From positions 1 to 64,000 of the forward strand of contig NZ_JAHLDL010000028.1 of NCBI RefSeq assembly GCF_018861315.1: a stretch of 64,000 bases of DNA, written 5' to 3'. The notes below the pieces were generated by a model. It ran no database searches, was not told the origin of the DNA, and was given only the letters and a program-made list of their open reading frames with translations. The DNA is from Clostridium bowmanii (GTDB lineage: Bacteria; Bacillota; Clostridia; Clostridiales; Clostridiaceae). This document shows positions 22,939-33,342 of this stretch, piece after piece. The position numbers and the translations under genes are program-made. Numbering within the stretch: position 1 is the stretch's first letter; every line of letters starts with the position of its first letter.

Positions 22939-25839
22939 ATGAAAAAAATTTTTCGACTTCTATTTACAATTAGTTTTTTAATTATTTGTTTGTCTAGTAA
23001 CACCTTCGCAGCTTCAGCAATAGTTGAGGCTGCAACCTCTTTACCAAAATTATTTATAGACACTCCAACCGATGGAGTAACTATAAAAACTTCAGAGACT
23101 CCGCTCTCCATTGACGGTTGGGCACTTGATCCTTCTGGCATTAAAAGTGTACAAGTATATATTGATAATATATATAGTGGAGATGCAATTTTAGGAATAT
23201 CTAGGCCTGATGTAAATACTGCTTTTCCTGGCTATATAGATGGTGCAACTAGCGGTTTTAATTATACCTTAGATATATCATCATTCTCAAAAGGTAATCA
23301 CACTATAACTGTAAATAGTATTGGAATGAGCGGAGAGGTATTATCACAAGAACTTCAAATAACCATAGCTTTACCCTCAAGAGCATTTATAGACACTCCA
23401 ACAGATGGTTTAACTATAAAAACTTCAGAAACTTCACTTTCCATAGATGGTTGGGCTCTTGATCCTTCTGGCATTAAAACTGTCAAAGTATATATTGATA
23501 ATATATACTTTGGAGATGCAACTTTAGGAATCTCACGACAAGATGTAGATTCTGCTTTCCCTGGTTATATAGGTGGTGCAACTAGCGGATTTAATTATAC
23601 TTTAGATATATCAAAATTATCAAAGGCTACCCACACTATAACTGTAAACAGTATTGGTGTGAGTGGAGAAGTATTATCACAAGATATTATGATAACTTTG
23701 AATTTACCCTCAAGATCATTCATCGACACTCCCGCAGACGGTCTAACTATACCAGCTTCAGAAACCACTCTATCCATTGATGGTTGGGCCCTTGATCCTT
23801 CTGGCATTAAAAGTGTCCAAGTATACATTGATAATACACACGATGGAGATGCAACTTTAGGAATATCACGACCAGATGTAAATACAGCTTTTCCTGGATA
23901 TGTAGGTGGTGCAACTAGTGGCTTCTCTTATACTTTTGACATTTCTTCATTATCAGGTGGTAATCACACTATAACTGTAAATAGTATTGGTGTGAGTGGA
24001 GATGTATTATCACAAAATATTATAATAACTACAAATTTATCCTCAAAAGCATTCATAGACAATCCCACAGATGGTTCAACTATAACAACTTCAGAAACAC
24101 CACTTTCTATTAATGGTTGGGCGCTTGCTCCTTCTGAAATTAAAAATGTACAAGTCTATGTTGATAATATATACAGTGGGGATGCAACTTTAGGAATAGA
24201 AAGACCAGATGTATTCGCTGCTTTCCCTGGGTATGTAGGTGGTGCAACTAGCGGTTTTAGTTATGCACTTGATATATCCACCTTGTCAATGGGCAATCAT
24301 ACAATAAGCATAAATAGTAATGGGGTTAACGGAGAAGTACTATCACAAACTTGCATAATTAATTATAATGTACCTACTGACCCTCTTATAACAAAAATTT
24401 TTAATTCACCAGCTTCTGATACAAGTGTGATTTTTGATTGTTCACAGTTTGAAAGTGTATTTTTAAAAGTAACAAAGTCTTATGATACTCTTATATATGT
24501 GCACGGTGAAATTTCCCCTGGTGTTTATACCTCTGACCCACTGCCATTAATTAATTTAAACACAGGTAATTCATTAAATTTCGTATCAACTTCGGGAGTT
24601 TATTCTATTGATACTAAGCAGTTTAAGAATATTAAATTTATGAATATAAATGGTTGGAATGGAAAAAGTAATTTAACTGCATCTGTATATATTCAAGACC
24701 CTTCACAAGGACAGCCTGTACAAATTATAGGAGATTATAATAATGCAGCACCTACTCCAACAGTTCTAAACACGATTGCTTCATTAGGTAAATTGCTAGC
24801 AGTTAAAGATGGCAAATCATATTCAGTTGTTGGTAATATAATATACCGTTCTGATAATTGGGGTGTTGACGAGTTTTCAACAAATGTATGCACCATTATA
24901 GGCGCAACTGATGTTTATAAAATGTTGATACTTGATAATGGTAATGTTTTAGTATGGGATAGGGGTGGTAAAATATTTTTATCAACAGATAATTTTGCTA
25001 CCTTTAATGAAGTGTTTGATATGTTAAATTCACCAACACATGATTTATTTGGGGCCAAAGCTTATAAAAACTATGTAATGTTTACCCAATATAGTAACAC
25101 AATAGGAGCTGCAACAAAGGCATATATTAGCGAAGATTATGGAGTAACAATAAGAGAATGTTTTGATATTGTTAAACAAGATGGTTCTATTGGAGATGGC
25201 ACTACAAAATTTCATACCCACGATTGTGCTATAGATCCCTACGAATTAAATTCAGACGGTATGCCAATGTTATGGGTATCTACCGGTGATGGTATGGATG
25301 CTCAAATGATATTTTTCAGCAAAGATATGGGAGCAACTTGGACTAAATCGTCAACTAATGGAGATGCTCCTACGCAAATAACCCAAATAATTCCTTTAAA
25401 AAACTGTGTATTATTCCTATCAGATTCAAGGATAGTTTCTGTATTAAGATATGATAGACCAACTACAAAAACCAAAACACAACAAAATTTAAGTTTTGAA
25501 ACTGCCTTTTTAATTCAACCGGGATGGGGTAAAGATGCAAATACAGAAGTTCCCATCGGCTGCACTGCAGCTATAGATTTTGAAAATTCAAAAGCATATT
25601 TTGGATTTTCGTTAGTTGCTAATGCCTCTAGTGGAAATGTAACTAATGATGCTTTATTAAAAGGTCAAGTTTATGCTACTGATGGTTATAAGTTCTATGA
25701 GATATATAAAAATGATTCATTAGTAGCTGGTTCAGGAGTAACTGCAGTATACGGGGTAGACTCAGATAACGATAAAAGCATAGTTGCAAGGATTGATGGG
25801 ATTAATTCAATTCGTTTAAGTGCAAAAATGTGGGATTAA
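22939..25839 (+). CDS. Secreted protein with four Ig-like repeats and a BNR propeller
   Basis: 966 residues. The signal peptide (~1-28, ending NTFAASA) directs export. Four near-identical 111-residue modules follow (from ~38 to ~480), each with DTPTDG, SIDGWALDPSGI, VYIDN and FPGYxxGATSGF, an Ig-like beta-sandwich pattern. A spacer of ~110 residues leads to a C-terminal beta-propeller (~600-966) with Asp-box/BNR blades such as YRSDNWG, LSTDNFATF, ISEDYGVT and FSKDMGATW, the signature of sialidase-like folds. No sorting motif or anchor is seen. The likely role is adhesion to or cleavage of a polysaccharide. It is transcribed divergently from the tailspike-like gene and follows AAGGAGG. Confidence 0.75.
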   Translation: MKKIFRLLFTISFLIICLSSNTFAASAIVEAATSLPKLFIDTPTDGVTIKTSETPLSIDGWALDPSGIKSVQVYIDNIYSGDAILGISRPDVNTAFPGYIDGATSGFNYTLDISSFSKGNHTITVNSIGMSGEVLSQELQITIALPSRAFIDTPTDGLTIKTSETSLSIDGWALDPSGIKTVKVYIDNIYFGDATLGISRQDVDSAFPGYIGGATSGFNYTLDISKLSKATHTITVNSIGVSGEVLSQDIMITLNLPSRSFIDTPADGLTIPASETTLSIDGWALDPSGIKSVQVYIDNTHDGDATLGISRPDVNTAFPGYVGGATSGFSYTFDISSLSGGNHTITVNSIGVSGDVLSQNIIITTNLSSKAFIDNPTDGSTITTSETPLSINGWALAPSEIKNVQVYVDNIYSGDATLGIERPDVFAAFPGYVGGATSGFSYALDISTLSMGNHTISINSNGVNGEVLSQTCIINYNVPTDPLITKIFNSPASDTSVIFDCSQFESVFLKVTKSYDTLIYVHGEISPGVYTSDPLPLINLNTGNSLNFVSTSGVYSIDTKQFKNIKFMNINGWNGKSNLTASVYIQDPSQGQPVQIIGDYNNAAPTPTVLNTIASLGKLLAVKDGKSYSVVGNIIYRSDNWGVDEFSTNVCTIIGATDVYKMLILDNGNVLVWDRGGKIFLSTDNFATFNEVFDMLNSPTHDLFGAKAYKNYVMFTQYSNTIGAATKAYISEDYGVTIRECFDIVKQDGSIGDGTTKFHTHDCAIDPYELNSDGMPMLWVSTGDGMDAQMIFFSKDMGATWTKSSTNGDAPTQITQIIPLKNCVLFLSDSRIVSVLRYDRPTTKTKTQQNLSFETAFLIQPGWGKDANTEVPIGCTAAIDFENSKAYFGFSLVANASSGNVTNDALLKGQVYATDGYKFYEIYKNDSLVAGSGVTAVYGVDSDNDKSIVARIDGINSIRLSAKMWD
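23050..24381 (+). repeat. Four tandem 333-bp coding repeats
   Basis: Repeat units begin at 23050, 23383, 23716 and 24049, exactly 333 bases apart, encoding the Ig-like modules. Units 1-3 are closest; unit 4 is more diverged (DNPTDG, LAPSEI). The array could expand or contract by recombination. Confidence 0.9.
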
Positions 25840-25840
25840 T

Positions 25841-25866
25841 AAAAAAGAGCTTTAGCTCTTTTTTAT
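25841..25866 (+). terminator. Terminator of the Ig/BNR protein gene
   Basis: AAAAAAGAGC, short loop, GCTCTTTTTT, starting just after the stop codon. Confidence 0.9.
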
Positions 25867-26004
25867 TTTGTAGACCCTAGTTAATTATTCTGTAAACATT
25901 TAACTGATTTAGTTATACAAACGTTTCATTTTACATAATATGTTATAACTGTAGATAGTTTAGCTTTAAATTTAATGAATTGATAATTAAAGGAGGTACT
26001 ACTA

Positions 26005-27069
26005 TTGGATTGTACTAGAGAAGAATGGATTTCTCATACAAAAGCTGTAGCAATACTCTTAGTTGTTATTGCTCATATGTTTAGGGGCCTTATTTCAGCT
26101 AACCTGTATAACTCTGCAGGTTTTAAATATATAGACTTTACTTTGGCTAGCTTTCTTATGCCACTGTATTTTATTTTGAGTGGGTATCTATATGCTAAAA
26201 CAAAGCAAATTAATTGTTTCAGCAAATATAAAAAAAATGCCTTCAATAATGTATTAAATTTAGGAATACCTTATTTTGTATTTACAATAGTGCAAGCCAC
26301 CATTAATATTTTTTTAAGTTCAAAAACTAATGGTACTGTGAGCGTAATAAATATATTAAGAATACCAATTAGCCCACTATTCCAATTTTGGTTTTTGTAT
26401 GCATTACTAATTGTATTATTAATAATTCCACTGTTAGAACTATGGTTTAAAAATCAATATCTTATATTAGCAATATTAATTATATTAAAACTAGCATCAC
26501 CCTATGTAGTAACAAATATTTATTTAATAGATAGCTTTTGTGTTAATGCCTTCTATTTTTATATGGGAAAAATATTATATTTAAAGAATAAAACCATTGT
26601 AAGTAACCATAGGGCTTTAACATTCTTTTCTCTAATATATGTTTTTTTAAATATATTAGTTTATACTAAATTCAGTTATATCCATAATAGCTTTATAATC
26701 AATATTTTAGAAATAACGCTAGCATTAACAGGGTCACTGTTTGTAATTTTTGTTACAAGCCTTTTATGTACAATTAATAATTTCATTGTACATATATTGA
26801 ATATAATTGGCAAATATTCTTTTCATATTTATTTGCTCCATGTAATTCCAATGGCAGGTATTCGTATTATTTTATCTAAAATTTTAAAATTAGATAATCT
26901 TGTGTTGCATGCAACTTTAGGGTTAGTTTTTGGTATTGGGTTTCCTATCCTTGTTGGATATATAGCATATAAAATAAGTATGTTGAATTTCTTTTTCCAT
27001 CCAACAAAATATATTCATAGGGGCAAAGAAAATTCAATAAAAATCATACCTAGTGTATGGTCACAGTAG
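26005..27069 (+). CDS. Membrane acyltransferase (acyltransferase-3 family), second
   Basis: 354 residues with about ten TM helices. The N-terminus has the catalytic-type motif AVAILLVVIAHMFRG (His in helix 1) and YFILSGYLYAK, typical of fucose-4-O-acetylase-like enzymes of polysaccharide loci. The start is TTG, eight bases after AGGAGG. It is the only plus-strand gene of this part of the EPS locus and probably acetylates a repeat-unit sugar. Not closely similar to the acyltransferase at 14.6 kb. Confidence 0.85.
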   Translation: MDCTREEWISHTKAVAILLVVIAHMFRGLISANLYNSAGFKYIDFTLASFLMPLYFILSGYLYAKTKQINCFSKYKKNAFNNVLNLGIPYFVFTIVQATINIFLSSKTNGTVSVINILRIPISPLFQFWFLYALLIVLLIIPLLELWFKNQYLILAILIILKLASPYVVTNIYLIDSFCVNAFYFYMGKILYLKNKTIVSNHRALTFFSLIYVFLNILVYTKFSYIHNSFIINILEITLALTGSLFVIFVTSLLCTINNFIVHILNIIGKYSFHIYLLHVIPMAGIRIILSKILKLDNLVLHATLGLVFGIGFPILVGYIAYKISMLNFFFHPTKYIHRGKENSIKIIPSVWSQ

Positions 27070-27080
27070 TCTTATTAAAT

Positions 27081-27122
27081 AAGCGATAAATAACTGTTTA
27101 CATAGACAGTTATTTATCGCTT
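27081..27122. terminator. Bidirectional terminator between convergent genes
   Basis: A 16-17 base stem (AAGCGATAAATAACTG and its complement) with an 8-base loop between the plus-strand acyltransferase and the minus-strand flippase. T-rich flanks on both sides suit both genes. Confidence 0.85.
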
Positions 27123-27150
27123 ATTTTCGTTCTTCCACATTTATATCAAA

Positions 27151-28662
27151 TTACTTATGCATTATACCCTCAACTATTCCCTGTAAGTGCTTAAATTCCT
27201 TAGTTTTAAAGTATATACCTGCAAATATTACATTAGGAATAATCAAACAAAACACTCCTCTTCCAGCTACACTTAAAATTGTATATGTAGTAAACATAGA
27301 GCAAGCTAGTAACGTTATTAGTGCTGCACCTAATGTAACCAATGTATAGCACATATATTTTATAAAAAATGTTCTAAGCGGCTTTTGAAACCCTCTTTTA
27401 TATAGTACATATGGTTCTACCCAAAAGGATGTTGTCATTGTACTTATTAATGTACCTAAAAATACCCCTGCAATACCAAATTTTTTAAGTAGTATAATAG
27501 AGATCACCAAGTTTATTAATGCCTCAAACCAGGGTTTAAATCTATAATTCCAAAACAATCCCAAAGTGGTGTTATACATTAAAAGTGTTTGTCTCATCCC
27601 CATTACAAAAAAATTCAGTACAATCATAATTACAACATAATCATCCATTATATACTTGTACCCTATCCACATTTTAATAAAGGGATTAAACAACACAAGC
27701 AATGCTATACTACAAAACCCATATAACCAAAAATTCATAAAAAACAATATATTAAATACCTCATGAGATTTTTCATTACTTTCTATAGCATTTAGATTCC
27801 CAATACTGGCGGTTAAGGCTGTAAATACTTGCCCCAATATACCATTTAACATACCAATAATCATAACATAGTTAGAATATAACCCTACCCAATATACTCC
27901 AACAAATCCAGATATCAATATATTATCTGTACTACTAACTATTACTCCTCCTACCTTGTGCGACATCATAGCACCAGTATTTTTAAATATGTCTCTTTTA
28001 GTTTCCTTATCTATATATTCTCTTTTGTGGTGTTTTAAATAAGGATACATTTTATCAGCCTTTCTTGAAATGGAAAAATTAAGTAAAAAACTAAATATTA
28101 CCTGGACACCTAGATATAACAAATAATTCTTTGTAACTAGGAGTACAATCATTTGAATAATGTTTTGAACAAAAGTGTATCTAACTTGGTTTATAGTATT
28201 AATATAATTTTTTTGATCAGCCATTATGAGTGCACTCTTATAGGCAAAAAAATAGGTAATAACCGAATTTGTTAAAAATAATAGATATATTATTTTTAAA
28301 TTAGGTATATTAGGTTTATCCTTAATTAAATAATTTAAAAAGGGAAGCAATATAAGCCCAAGTATTGCAACAACGCAGCCAATAATGCGATACGCAGTTG
28401 CATAAAGGCCCATTATAGCCTTTATTTTTCTTTTATTTTTTTCTGCCAAAGGCTTATACATACTATATGTTATGGCACTTCCTACCCCTAGTTCCGCTAA
28501 TGATAGCATAGAAAGTATGTTCCCAAATAGTCCATTTACACCTAAGTAATTGGCACCTAAAATATAAATAAACAAGGTACGACTTACAAAACCCAGTACA
28601 GTGCTAAACAACTGCCCAATTAAACCATACGCAGTATTTTTAATAGAGTTTTCAGTTCTCAT
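27151..28662 (-). CDS. wzx: Polysaccharide flippase (Wzx-like, MOP superfamily), first
   Basis: 503 residues and about 14 TM helices. The N-terminus MRTENSIKNTAYGLIGQLFS, then FVSRTLFIYILGANYLGVNGLF, is typical of capsule flippases. It would move undecaprenyl-linked repeat units across the membrane. It is the last gene of the minus-strand operon that starts with the sugar transferase at 37267. A separate flippase is encoded at 42600. Confidence 0.9.
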   Translation of the reverse strand: MRTENSIKNTAYGLIGQLFSTVLGFVSRTLFIYILGANYLGVNGLFGNILSMLSLAELGVGSAITYSMYKPLAEKNKRKIKAIMGLYATAYRIIGCVVAILGLILLPFLNYLIKDKPNIPNLKIIYLLFLTNSVITYFFAYKSALIMADQKNYINTINQVRYTFVQNIIQMIVLLVTKNYLLYLGVQVIFSFLLNFSISRKADKMYPYLKHHKREYIDKETKRDIFKNTGAMMSHKVGGVIVSSTDNILISGFVGVYWVGLYSNYVMIIGMLNGILGQVFTALTASIGNLNAIESNEKSHEVFNILFFMNFWLYGFCSIALLVLFNPFIKMWIGYKYIMDDYVVIMIVLNFFVMGMRQTLLMYNTTLGLFWNYRFKPWFEALINLVISIILLKKFGIAGVFLGTLISTMTTSFWVEPYVLYKRGFQKPLRTFFIKYMCYTLVTLGAALITLLACSMFTTYTILSVAGRGVFCLIIPNVIFAGIYFKTKEFKHLQGIVEGIMHK

Positions 28663-28730
28663 TTTATAAATCCTTTCAACCTTTAAATTTGTTTATATTT
28701 CAATAGTCTACTATATCTATTAAGTTTAAG

Positions 28731-30023
28731 CTAAATTTTCCCAGGTCTGTTTTCAAGCTTTTTACCATACTTAAAATTAAAAATGCTTAAAATTAGTGTT
28801 ACCATAAAGATCATTTCGAAGGTGCTAAATATCTGAGTATACAGTGCCATAATTGAATAATTAACAGCCATTATTAAAAAAACCAGAAAATTAACTACTT
28901 TAAATTTACTCGAAAGGTTAAGAAGTTTAATAGAGCAATAAGCATATAAGAGAATAATGGATCCTAAATAGATTAATCCCCCTTGGTAAGTTAAAATAGA
29001 TATTTCACTCATACCAAAATGTTGCGGCAACATACTATCTCCATAGGTTACACTACCTATTCCAGCACCTAGTTTATACCCATCCCCATATTCTAGTGCA
29101 TATTTAAACAATACAATTCTTTCCTCATCTTCCTTCTGACCACTTTTCCCTGTAAGTTGCTCATATTTTTGTTTAATCCTCGAATTAAAAAAGTCGTTAA
29201 CCTGCTGATTATCATTGTATATATATATTCCACAGGCTGTGGCCACTAGTATTATAGCAATAAATTTTACGAAATTTTTAATGTTTATTTGGGATAGTTC
29301 TTTTATAAAAAACTGCAAAAGTATTATAGGAAAAAAATAATAAAATGCTGTATTATCACAATATGAAGATATTATCACCATAAAAATTATTTCACTTATC
29401 ATCATCCAGAGTATCAACTCTTTTTTATTTTTTTGATAAGTATAAATATTTATTAGTGTTAATGCTACCCAGTAGAATGTCATTCTATGTGTCCCATTTA
29501 CACCTATTAATCCAGTTATTTGATCAAAATATAGTGGATTACCATCTGTAAATCTCATCATGAAACCTATGCTACTTACTTGTTTTATAATAATTGGAAC
29601 ATTTATAAAAAAATATAAATTAAGAATTACCGATACTTTTTTTATTACTAACAGCTCTAGTGCTTCTCTCTTATTCTTAATAATAAATTCAAAAAAAATA
29701 ATGATAAATATATTTGAAAATACAGTAAATACATTCCTTACCATGTAAGTAGATATTCCATTCTCACTTATATTTAAGCAAATAATTCCAAGATTTAATA
29801 AAACAAACATAATCCCGAAGATTCCACTCTTTGAATTATATTTTTTCTTAGAATCTACTACAACAATTATAAAATATATAAAATAAATGATAAAAATATA
29901 TTTATAAAAACTTCTATTCCATAGCCAAGTAAGTAAAAACATTTGAAAAAAACTATAGACTATAAATAAATTCTCAAAAAAATTCAGTTTAAATCTTTTT
30001 CTAACTGATATATCTTGATGCAT
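28731..30023 (-). CDS. wzy: Wzy-like polysaccharide polymerase, first
   Basis: About 430 residues with ten or more TM helices and a long extracellular loop (~265-330: QQVNDFFNSRIKQKYEQLTG...). That topology, plus its place between glycosyltransferases and a flippase, fits a polymerase that links repeat units. Family sequence conservation is low, so the call rests on topology and context. The ATG at 30023 is preferred over a TTG at 30044, because GGGTGA lies five bases before it. Confidence 0.75.
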   Translation of the reverse strand: MHQDISVRKRFKLNFFENLFIVYSFFQMFLLTWLWNRSFYKYIFIIYFIYFIIVVVDSKKKYNSKSGIFGIMFVLLNLGIICLNISENGISTYMVRNVFTVFSNIFIIIFFEFIIKNKREALELLVIKKVSVILNLYFFINVPIIIKQVSSIGFMMRFTDGNPLYFDQITGLIGVNGTHRMTFYWVALTLINIYTYQKNKKELILWMMISEIIFMVIISSYCDNTAFYYFFPIILLQFFIKELSQINIKNFVKFIAIILVATACGIYIYNDNQQVNDFFNSRIKQKYEQLTGKSGQKEDEERIVLFKYALEYGDGYKLGAGIGSVTYGDSMLPQHFGMSEISILTYQGGLIYLGSIILLYAYCSIKLLNLSSKFKVVNFLVFLIMAVNYSIMALYTQIFSTFEMIFMVTLILSIFNFKYGKKLENRPGKI

Positions 30024-30058
30024 TATATTCACCCACTCTTCCAACCCGAAATATATTT

Positions 30059-31207
30059 TTATAATTTAAAAATAGCATTATATAGTTTATATATTTGATG
30101 TGAATTCTCTTTTGATGTAAATCTTTCAATAGCATATTTATAACCATTATTTCCCATTATTTTAATTTCATTGGAATTATCAATAAAATATTTAATTTTT
30201 TCTGATAACTCAATATAATCACCTGTTTTATATAATAGTCCGTTAAAATTGTCCATTATAAGCTCTCCAGTAGCCGTATTATTAGCCCCTATTACAGGGT
30301 TTTTGTTAAGCATAGCCTCTATAGTAACTCTACCAAAACCCTCGCTACCCGAGCATACTACTTCAAGGCAAATATCTGTTCTTAAAGAATCTATGTCCCT
30401 TCTAAACCCCATTAATATTACATTTCTTTCAATATTATTTTCTCGAATAAATTCTCCTATCTCTTCAACATAGCCTGCAGTAGGCTTTCCGACAATAAGC
30501 AGCTTAACTTCCTCATAACCCATATTTACCAAATTATTCACCGCTAGCACAGCATCTTTTGTTCTTTTGTGAAGAGCTACATCCCCAACTATCATAATCT
30601 TAAAAGGCTTTAATGTTTTTACGTCTTCTGCATTCTTTTTTAAGTTTCTAATAGAAATCCCATCATATATAAGGGTAAGTTTATCTTTACTAAAGTTTCT
30701 AATATTTTCATCATATAGTGCTTTAGATATAACTATTATTTTTTCTGAATACTTATTAGCAAAACTTAAACATTTATTCCTTGATAAAAGATATTTAAAA
30801 TTCAATCCACTTTCAGCAAACTCTCTTACATGCAGTATATGGGGTATTCCAGTATATTTACTTAGCAATAACCCAAAATTAACCACACTTGTATTTGAGT
30901 GAATTATATCTATTTTGTTTTTTATAATTATCTTAGAAATTTTTCTCGCATTAATGACGTTGATAATATTTTCATATAAAAATTTTACTTTACTTCTTAT
31001 TCTAATTCTCTTATTTAGCCAGAAATAATAGGTAACGATAATTAATTTAACCTCTCTTTTAGTTAGTTCTTCATAAAAAGCTCCTTCTTTAGATATAACT
31101 GTTACAAAGACGTTATCACCATTTAATATCATTTCATCAATTAATTCTAATAATGCAATTGTCGCACCACCTAATTCCATTTCATGAGATATATATAATA
31201 TGTTCAA
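30059..31207 (-). CDS. Glycosyltransferase family 4 (GT-B fold)
   Basis: 382 residues. The N-terminal Rossmann domain starts NILYISHEMELGGATIALLELID. The C-terminal donor-binding domain has MIVGDVALHKRTKDA and GSEGFGRVTIEAMLNKNPVIG with the GT4 E-x7-E motif. It transfers a sugar from a nucleotide donor to the lipid-linked EPS unit at the inner membrane face; donor and linkage are unknown. It starts with TTG overlapping the upstream stop (TTGA), with GAGGAG before it. Confidence 0.88.
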   Translation of the reverse strand: MNILYISHEMELGGATIALLELIDEMILNGDNVFVTVISKEGAFYEELTKREVKLIIVTYYFWLNKRIRIRSKVKFLYENIINVINARKISKIIIKNKIDIIHSNTSVVNFGLLLSKYTGIPHILHVREFAESGLNFKYLLSRNKCLSFANKYSEKIIVISKALYDENIRNFSKDKLTLIYDGISIRNLKKNAEDVKTLKPFKIMIVGDVALHKRTKDAVLAVNNLVNMGYEEVKLLIVGKPTAGYVEEIGEFIRENNIERNVILMGFRRDIDSLRTDICLEVVCSGSEGFGRVTIEAMLNKNPVIGANNTATGELIMDNFNGLLYKTGDYIELSEKIKYFIDNSNEIKIMGNNGYKYAIERFTSKENSHQIYKLYNAIFKL

Positions 31208-32112
31208 TTACATATGCTCCTCTGTTCGTTTTTCCCCTTAAAAAAATGATAACTTTTTATAGCTTTAATTACATTTTTAAAATTATATCTTCCATTAAAT
31301 ATACAATGAACCATATATATATTGGTATAAATGGTGGCTATAACCCTGTACTTATCTTTAAAATTTCTTTTTATGAATAAATATCTATTTCTACACATGT
31401 AGAATTGATAAATTTCTGATAAGGCGACCGTTGAAGCACTTACCTTATGATAAATTACGGATTTAGGGCAATACAGTATTTTATAGCCTGCCTTACTTAC
31501 TTTCATACAATAATCAGTATCTTCATAATATAAGAAATAGTCCTCTGATAAATATCCTACTTTTTCTATTACTTCTTTATTAATTAACATCATGCACCCT
31601 GTGGCAAAATCCACATTCTTTTTCCTATCATATTTACCATCATCAGTTTCTCCACACCCGATTTGAAAAGATTCACCTTTAAGGTAATTAATCCCACCAC
31701 CAGCATACCATATCTTCTTAATTCCGGAGTTGTAATAAATTTTACCAATTGATATACCTGGCTTATCCTCTTCCTTAAGTGTTTCATCCATTAAATTAGT
31801 TAAAAATTCAGCTTCCACCAAAGTATCATTATTTAAAAGCAATACATATTGTGCGCCTTCATATACCGCATACTTAATTCCAATATTATTTCCCCCTGCA
31901 AACCCTTTGTTACAATTTGTCTGAATTATTTTATACTTTTGTAGTTTCTTTTTAAATATTTCTTCAGATCCATCCTTGGAGTTATTATCAACTATAACTA
32001 ATTTATAATTTTCATAATTTATTTTTTCTATGCTTCTTACACATTCTATTGTGTCTTTATATCCATTATAATTTAAAAGTATTATATAAATTAATGGTTC
32101 TAAATTATTCAT
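31204..32112 (-). CDS. Glycosyltransferase family 2 (rhamnosyltransferase-like)
   Basis: About 302 residues of GT-A fold: YIILLNYNGYKDTIECVRSI, the donor motif VIVDNNSKDGSEE, LLLNNDTLVE in the DxD position and DYFLYYEDTDYCMKVSKAGY near the acceptor site, as in Wbb/RfbF-type rhamnosyltransferases. One C-terminal hydrophobic stretch. I chose ATG 32112 with AAGG five bases upstream; GTG 32118 is possible. Given RfbA, RfbC and RfbD in the locus, dTDP-rhamnose is a reasonable donor (inference). Confidence 0.85.
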   Translation of the reverse strand: MNNLEPLIYIILLNYNGYKDTIECVRSIEKINYENYKLVIVDNNSKDGSEEIFKKKLQKYKIIQTNCNKGFAGGNNIGIKYAVYEGAQYVLLLNNDTLVEAEFLTNLMDETLKEEDKPGISIGKIYYNSGIKKIWYAGGGINYLKGESFQIGCGETDDGKYDRKKNVDFATGCMMLINKEVIEKVGYLSEDYFLYYEDTDYCMKVSKAGYKILYCPKSVIYHKVSASTVALSEIYQFYMCRNRYLFIKRNFKDKYRVIATIYTNIYMVHCIFNGRYNFKNVIKAIKSYHFFKGKNEQRSICN

Positions 32113-32179
32113 TTGCACCTTACCTTTCCATAAGTTTACAATAGTAAGTGTCCCTATTATTTTTATTAAGCCTATACTA

Positions 32180-33307
32180 CTATAGTAGCTCCACTAACTT
32201 TTGAATATATAACTTATCCATAAAATTTTCAAGGTATAACTTTCTAGCTTCATCATTATAATTATGAGCCTTATTATTTTCAATATAATCTTTTATTCCT
32301 TTGATGTAATCTATGGCACTGTTACATAAAAAACCTGAACCACTATATTTTTCTATATCATAGCCTTCAAATGCCTCTTTGGTTCCAAAAACTGTTTTAC
32401 CAAACATAAAGGCCTCTGCAACTTTTACCTTCATACCAGCGCCTTCAAATAATGGAGCAATAACAAAATCACAATTATAATAATAACTATCAATATCCCC
32501 AACTGTGCCTTCCACTTTAACTTTACTAGAAATACCCTCAAACTTATCTTTATGCTTCTCCATATTTTTACCTATTACTATAAGGTTTAAGTCCAATTGC
32601 GGTAGCACCTTACTAATAAACCAATTCATCGCATTAACGTTTGGAAAGTAATCTCCTACCCCTACAAATAAAGCTACTGGTAACTCTTTATGAGTATGCT
32701 TATTAGCTATTTTCTCATTGAATCTATCCTCCATAGTAACAGGTAAATTTAAGTCGCTCTGTTTGTTGTAAATTTCATTTAATTGAGCAGCATCTCTTTC
32801 ATTTATTGTTATAATTTTATCGGCATATATTGAACTTAATCTTTCATTATATATTGTTGCTATATACTTAGGATAATATAGGAATCCTGAATTTTTCAAA
32901 TCTTGCTTTGCTAATCGATATTTTATATCATGATAAAAAATTATCACTTTTATACTAATAAATTCTTTTTTTATTTTTTTTGCTAATTTCCCATACATTG
33001 AATTATCTATATATATGATGTCATAACAGTTCCTTCTAATTAAGTTTTTAATATCCGAAACTATGAACCCATTCAATACAGGATAATATAAGTTCATACA
33101 ATTAATCATAGAATATATTTTGTTAGAAGGTGAATTATAAGTTTTTATAGCGCCTTTGAATTTTTCTGGATATTTATTCCCAATGACAACCAAGTCAACA
33201 TTCAAGTCTCCTATAGCACTTTTGATTAAGTTATAGTTTCTTTTACTCACATTGGCAATACCTGTATTAGTCAAAGACATACCATCACTAATGAATAAGA
33301 TTTTCAT
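32180..33307 (-). CDS. Glycosyltransferase family 4, second of operon 1
   Basis: About 375 residues of GT-B fold. The N-terminus KILFISDGMSLTNTGIANVSKR is followed by a C-terminal GT1_4-type domain (ALFVGVGDYFPNVNAMNWFI, VIAPLFEGAGMKVKVAEAFMFGK). The Glu-rich donor motif is weaker than in classic GT4 enzymes. ATG 33307 is chosen because AAAGGAG lies just before it; an upstream ATG at 33328 has no such site. Sugar unknown. Confidence 0.84.
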   Translation of the reverse strand: MKILFISDGMSLTNTGIANVSKRNYNLIKSAIGDLNVDLVVIGNKYPEKFKGAIKTYNSPSNKIYSMINCMNLYYPVLNGFIVSDIKNLIRRNCYDIIYIDNSMYGKLAKKIKKEFISIKVIIFYHDIKYRLAKQDLKNSGFLYYPKYIATIYNERLSSIYADKIITINERDAAQLNEIYNKQSDLNLPVTMEDRFNEKIANKHTHKELPVALFVGVGDYFPNVNAMNWFISKVLPQLDLNLIVIGKNMEKHKDKFEGISSKVKVEGTVGDIDSYYYNCDFVIAPLFEGAGMKVKVAEAFMFGKTVFGTKEAFEGYDIEKYSGSGFLCNSAIDYIKGIKDYIENNKAHNYNDEARKLYLENFMDKLYIQKLVELL

Positions 33308-33342
33308 ATTCTCTCCTTTTCTAACCATATCTGCAGAAAAGA

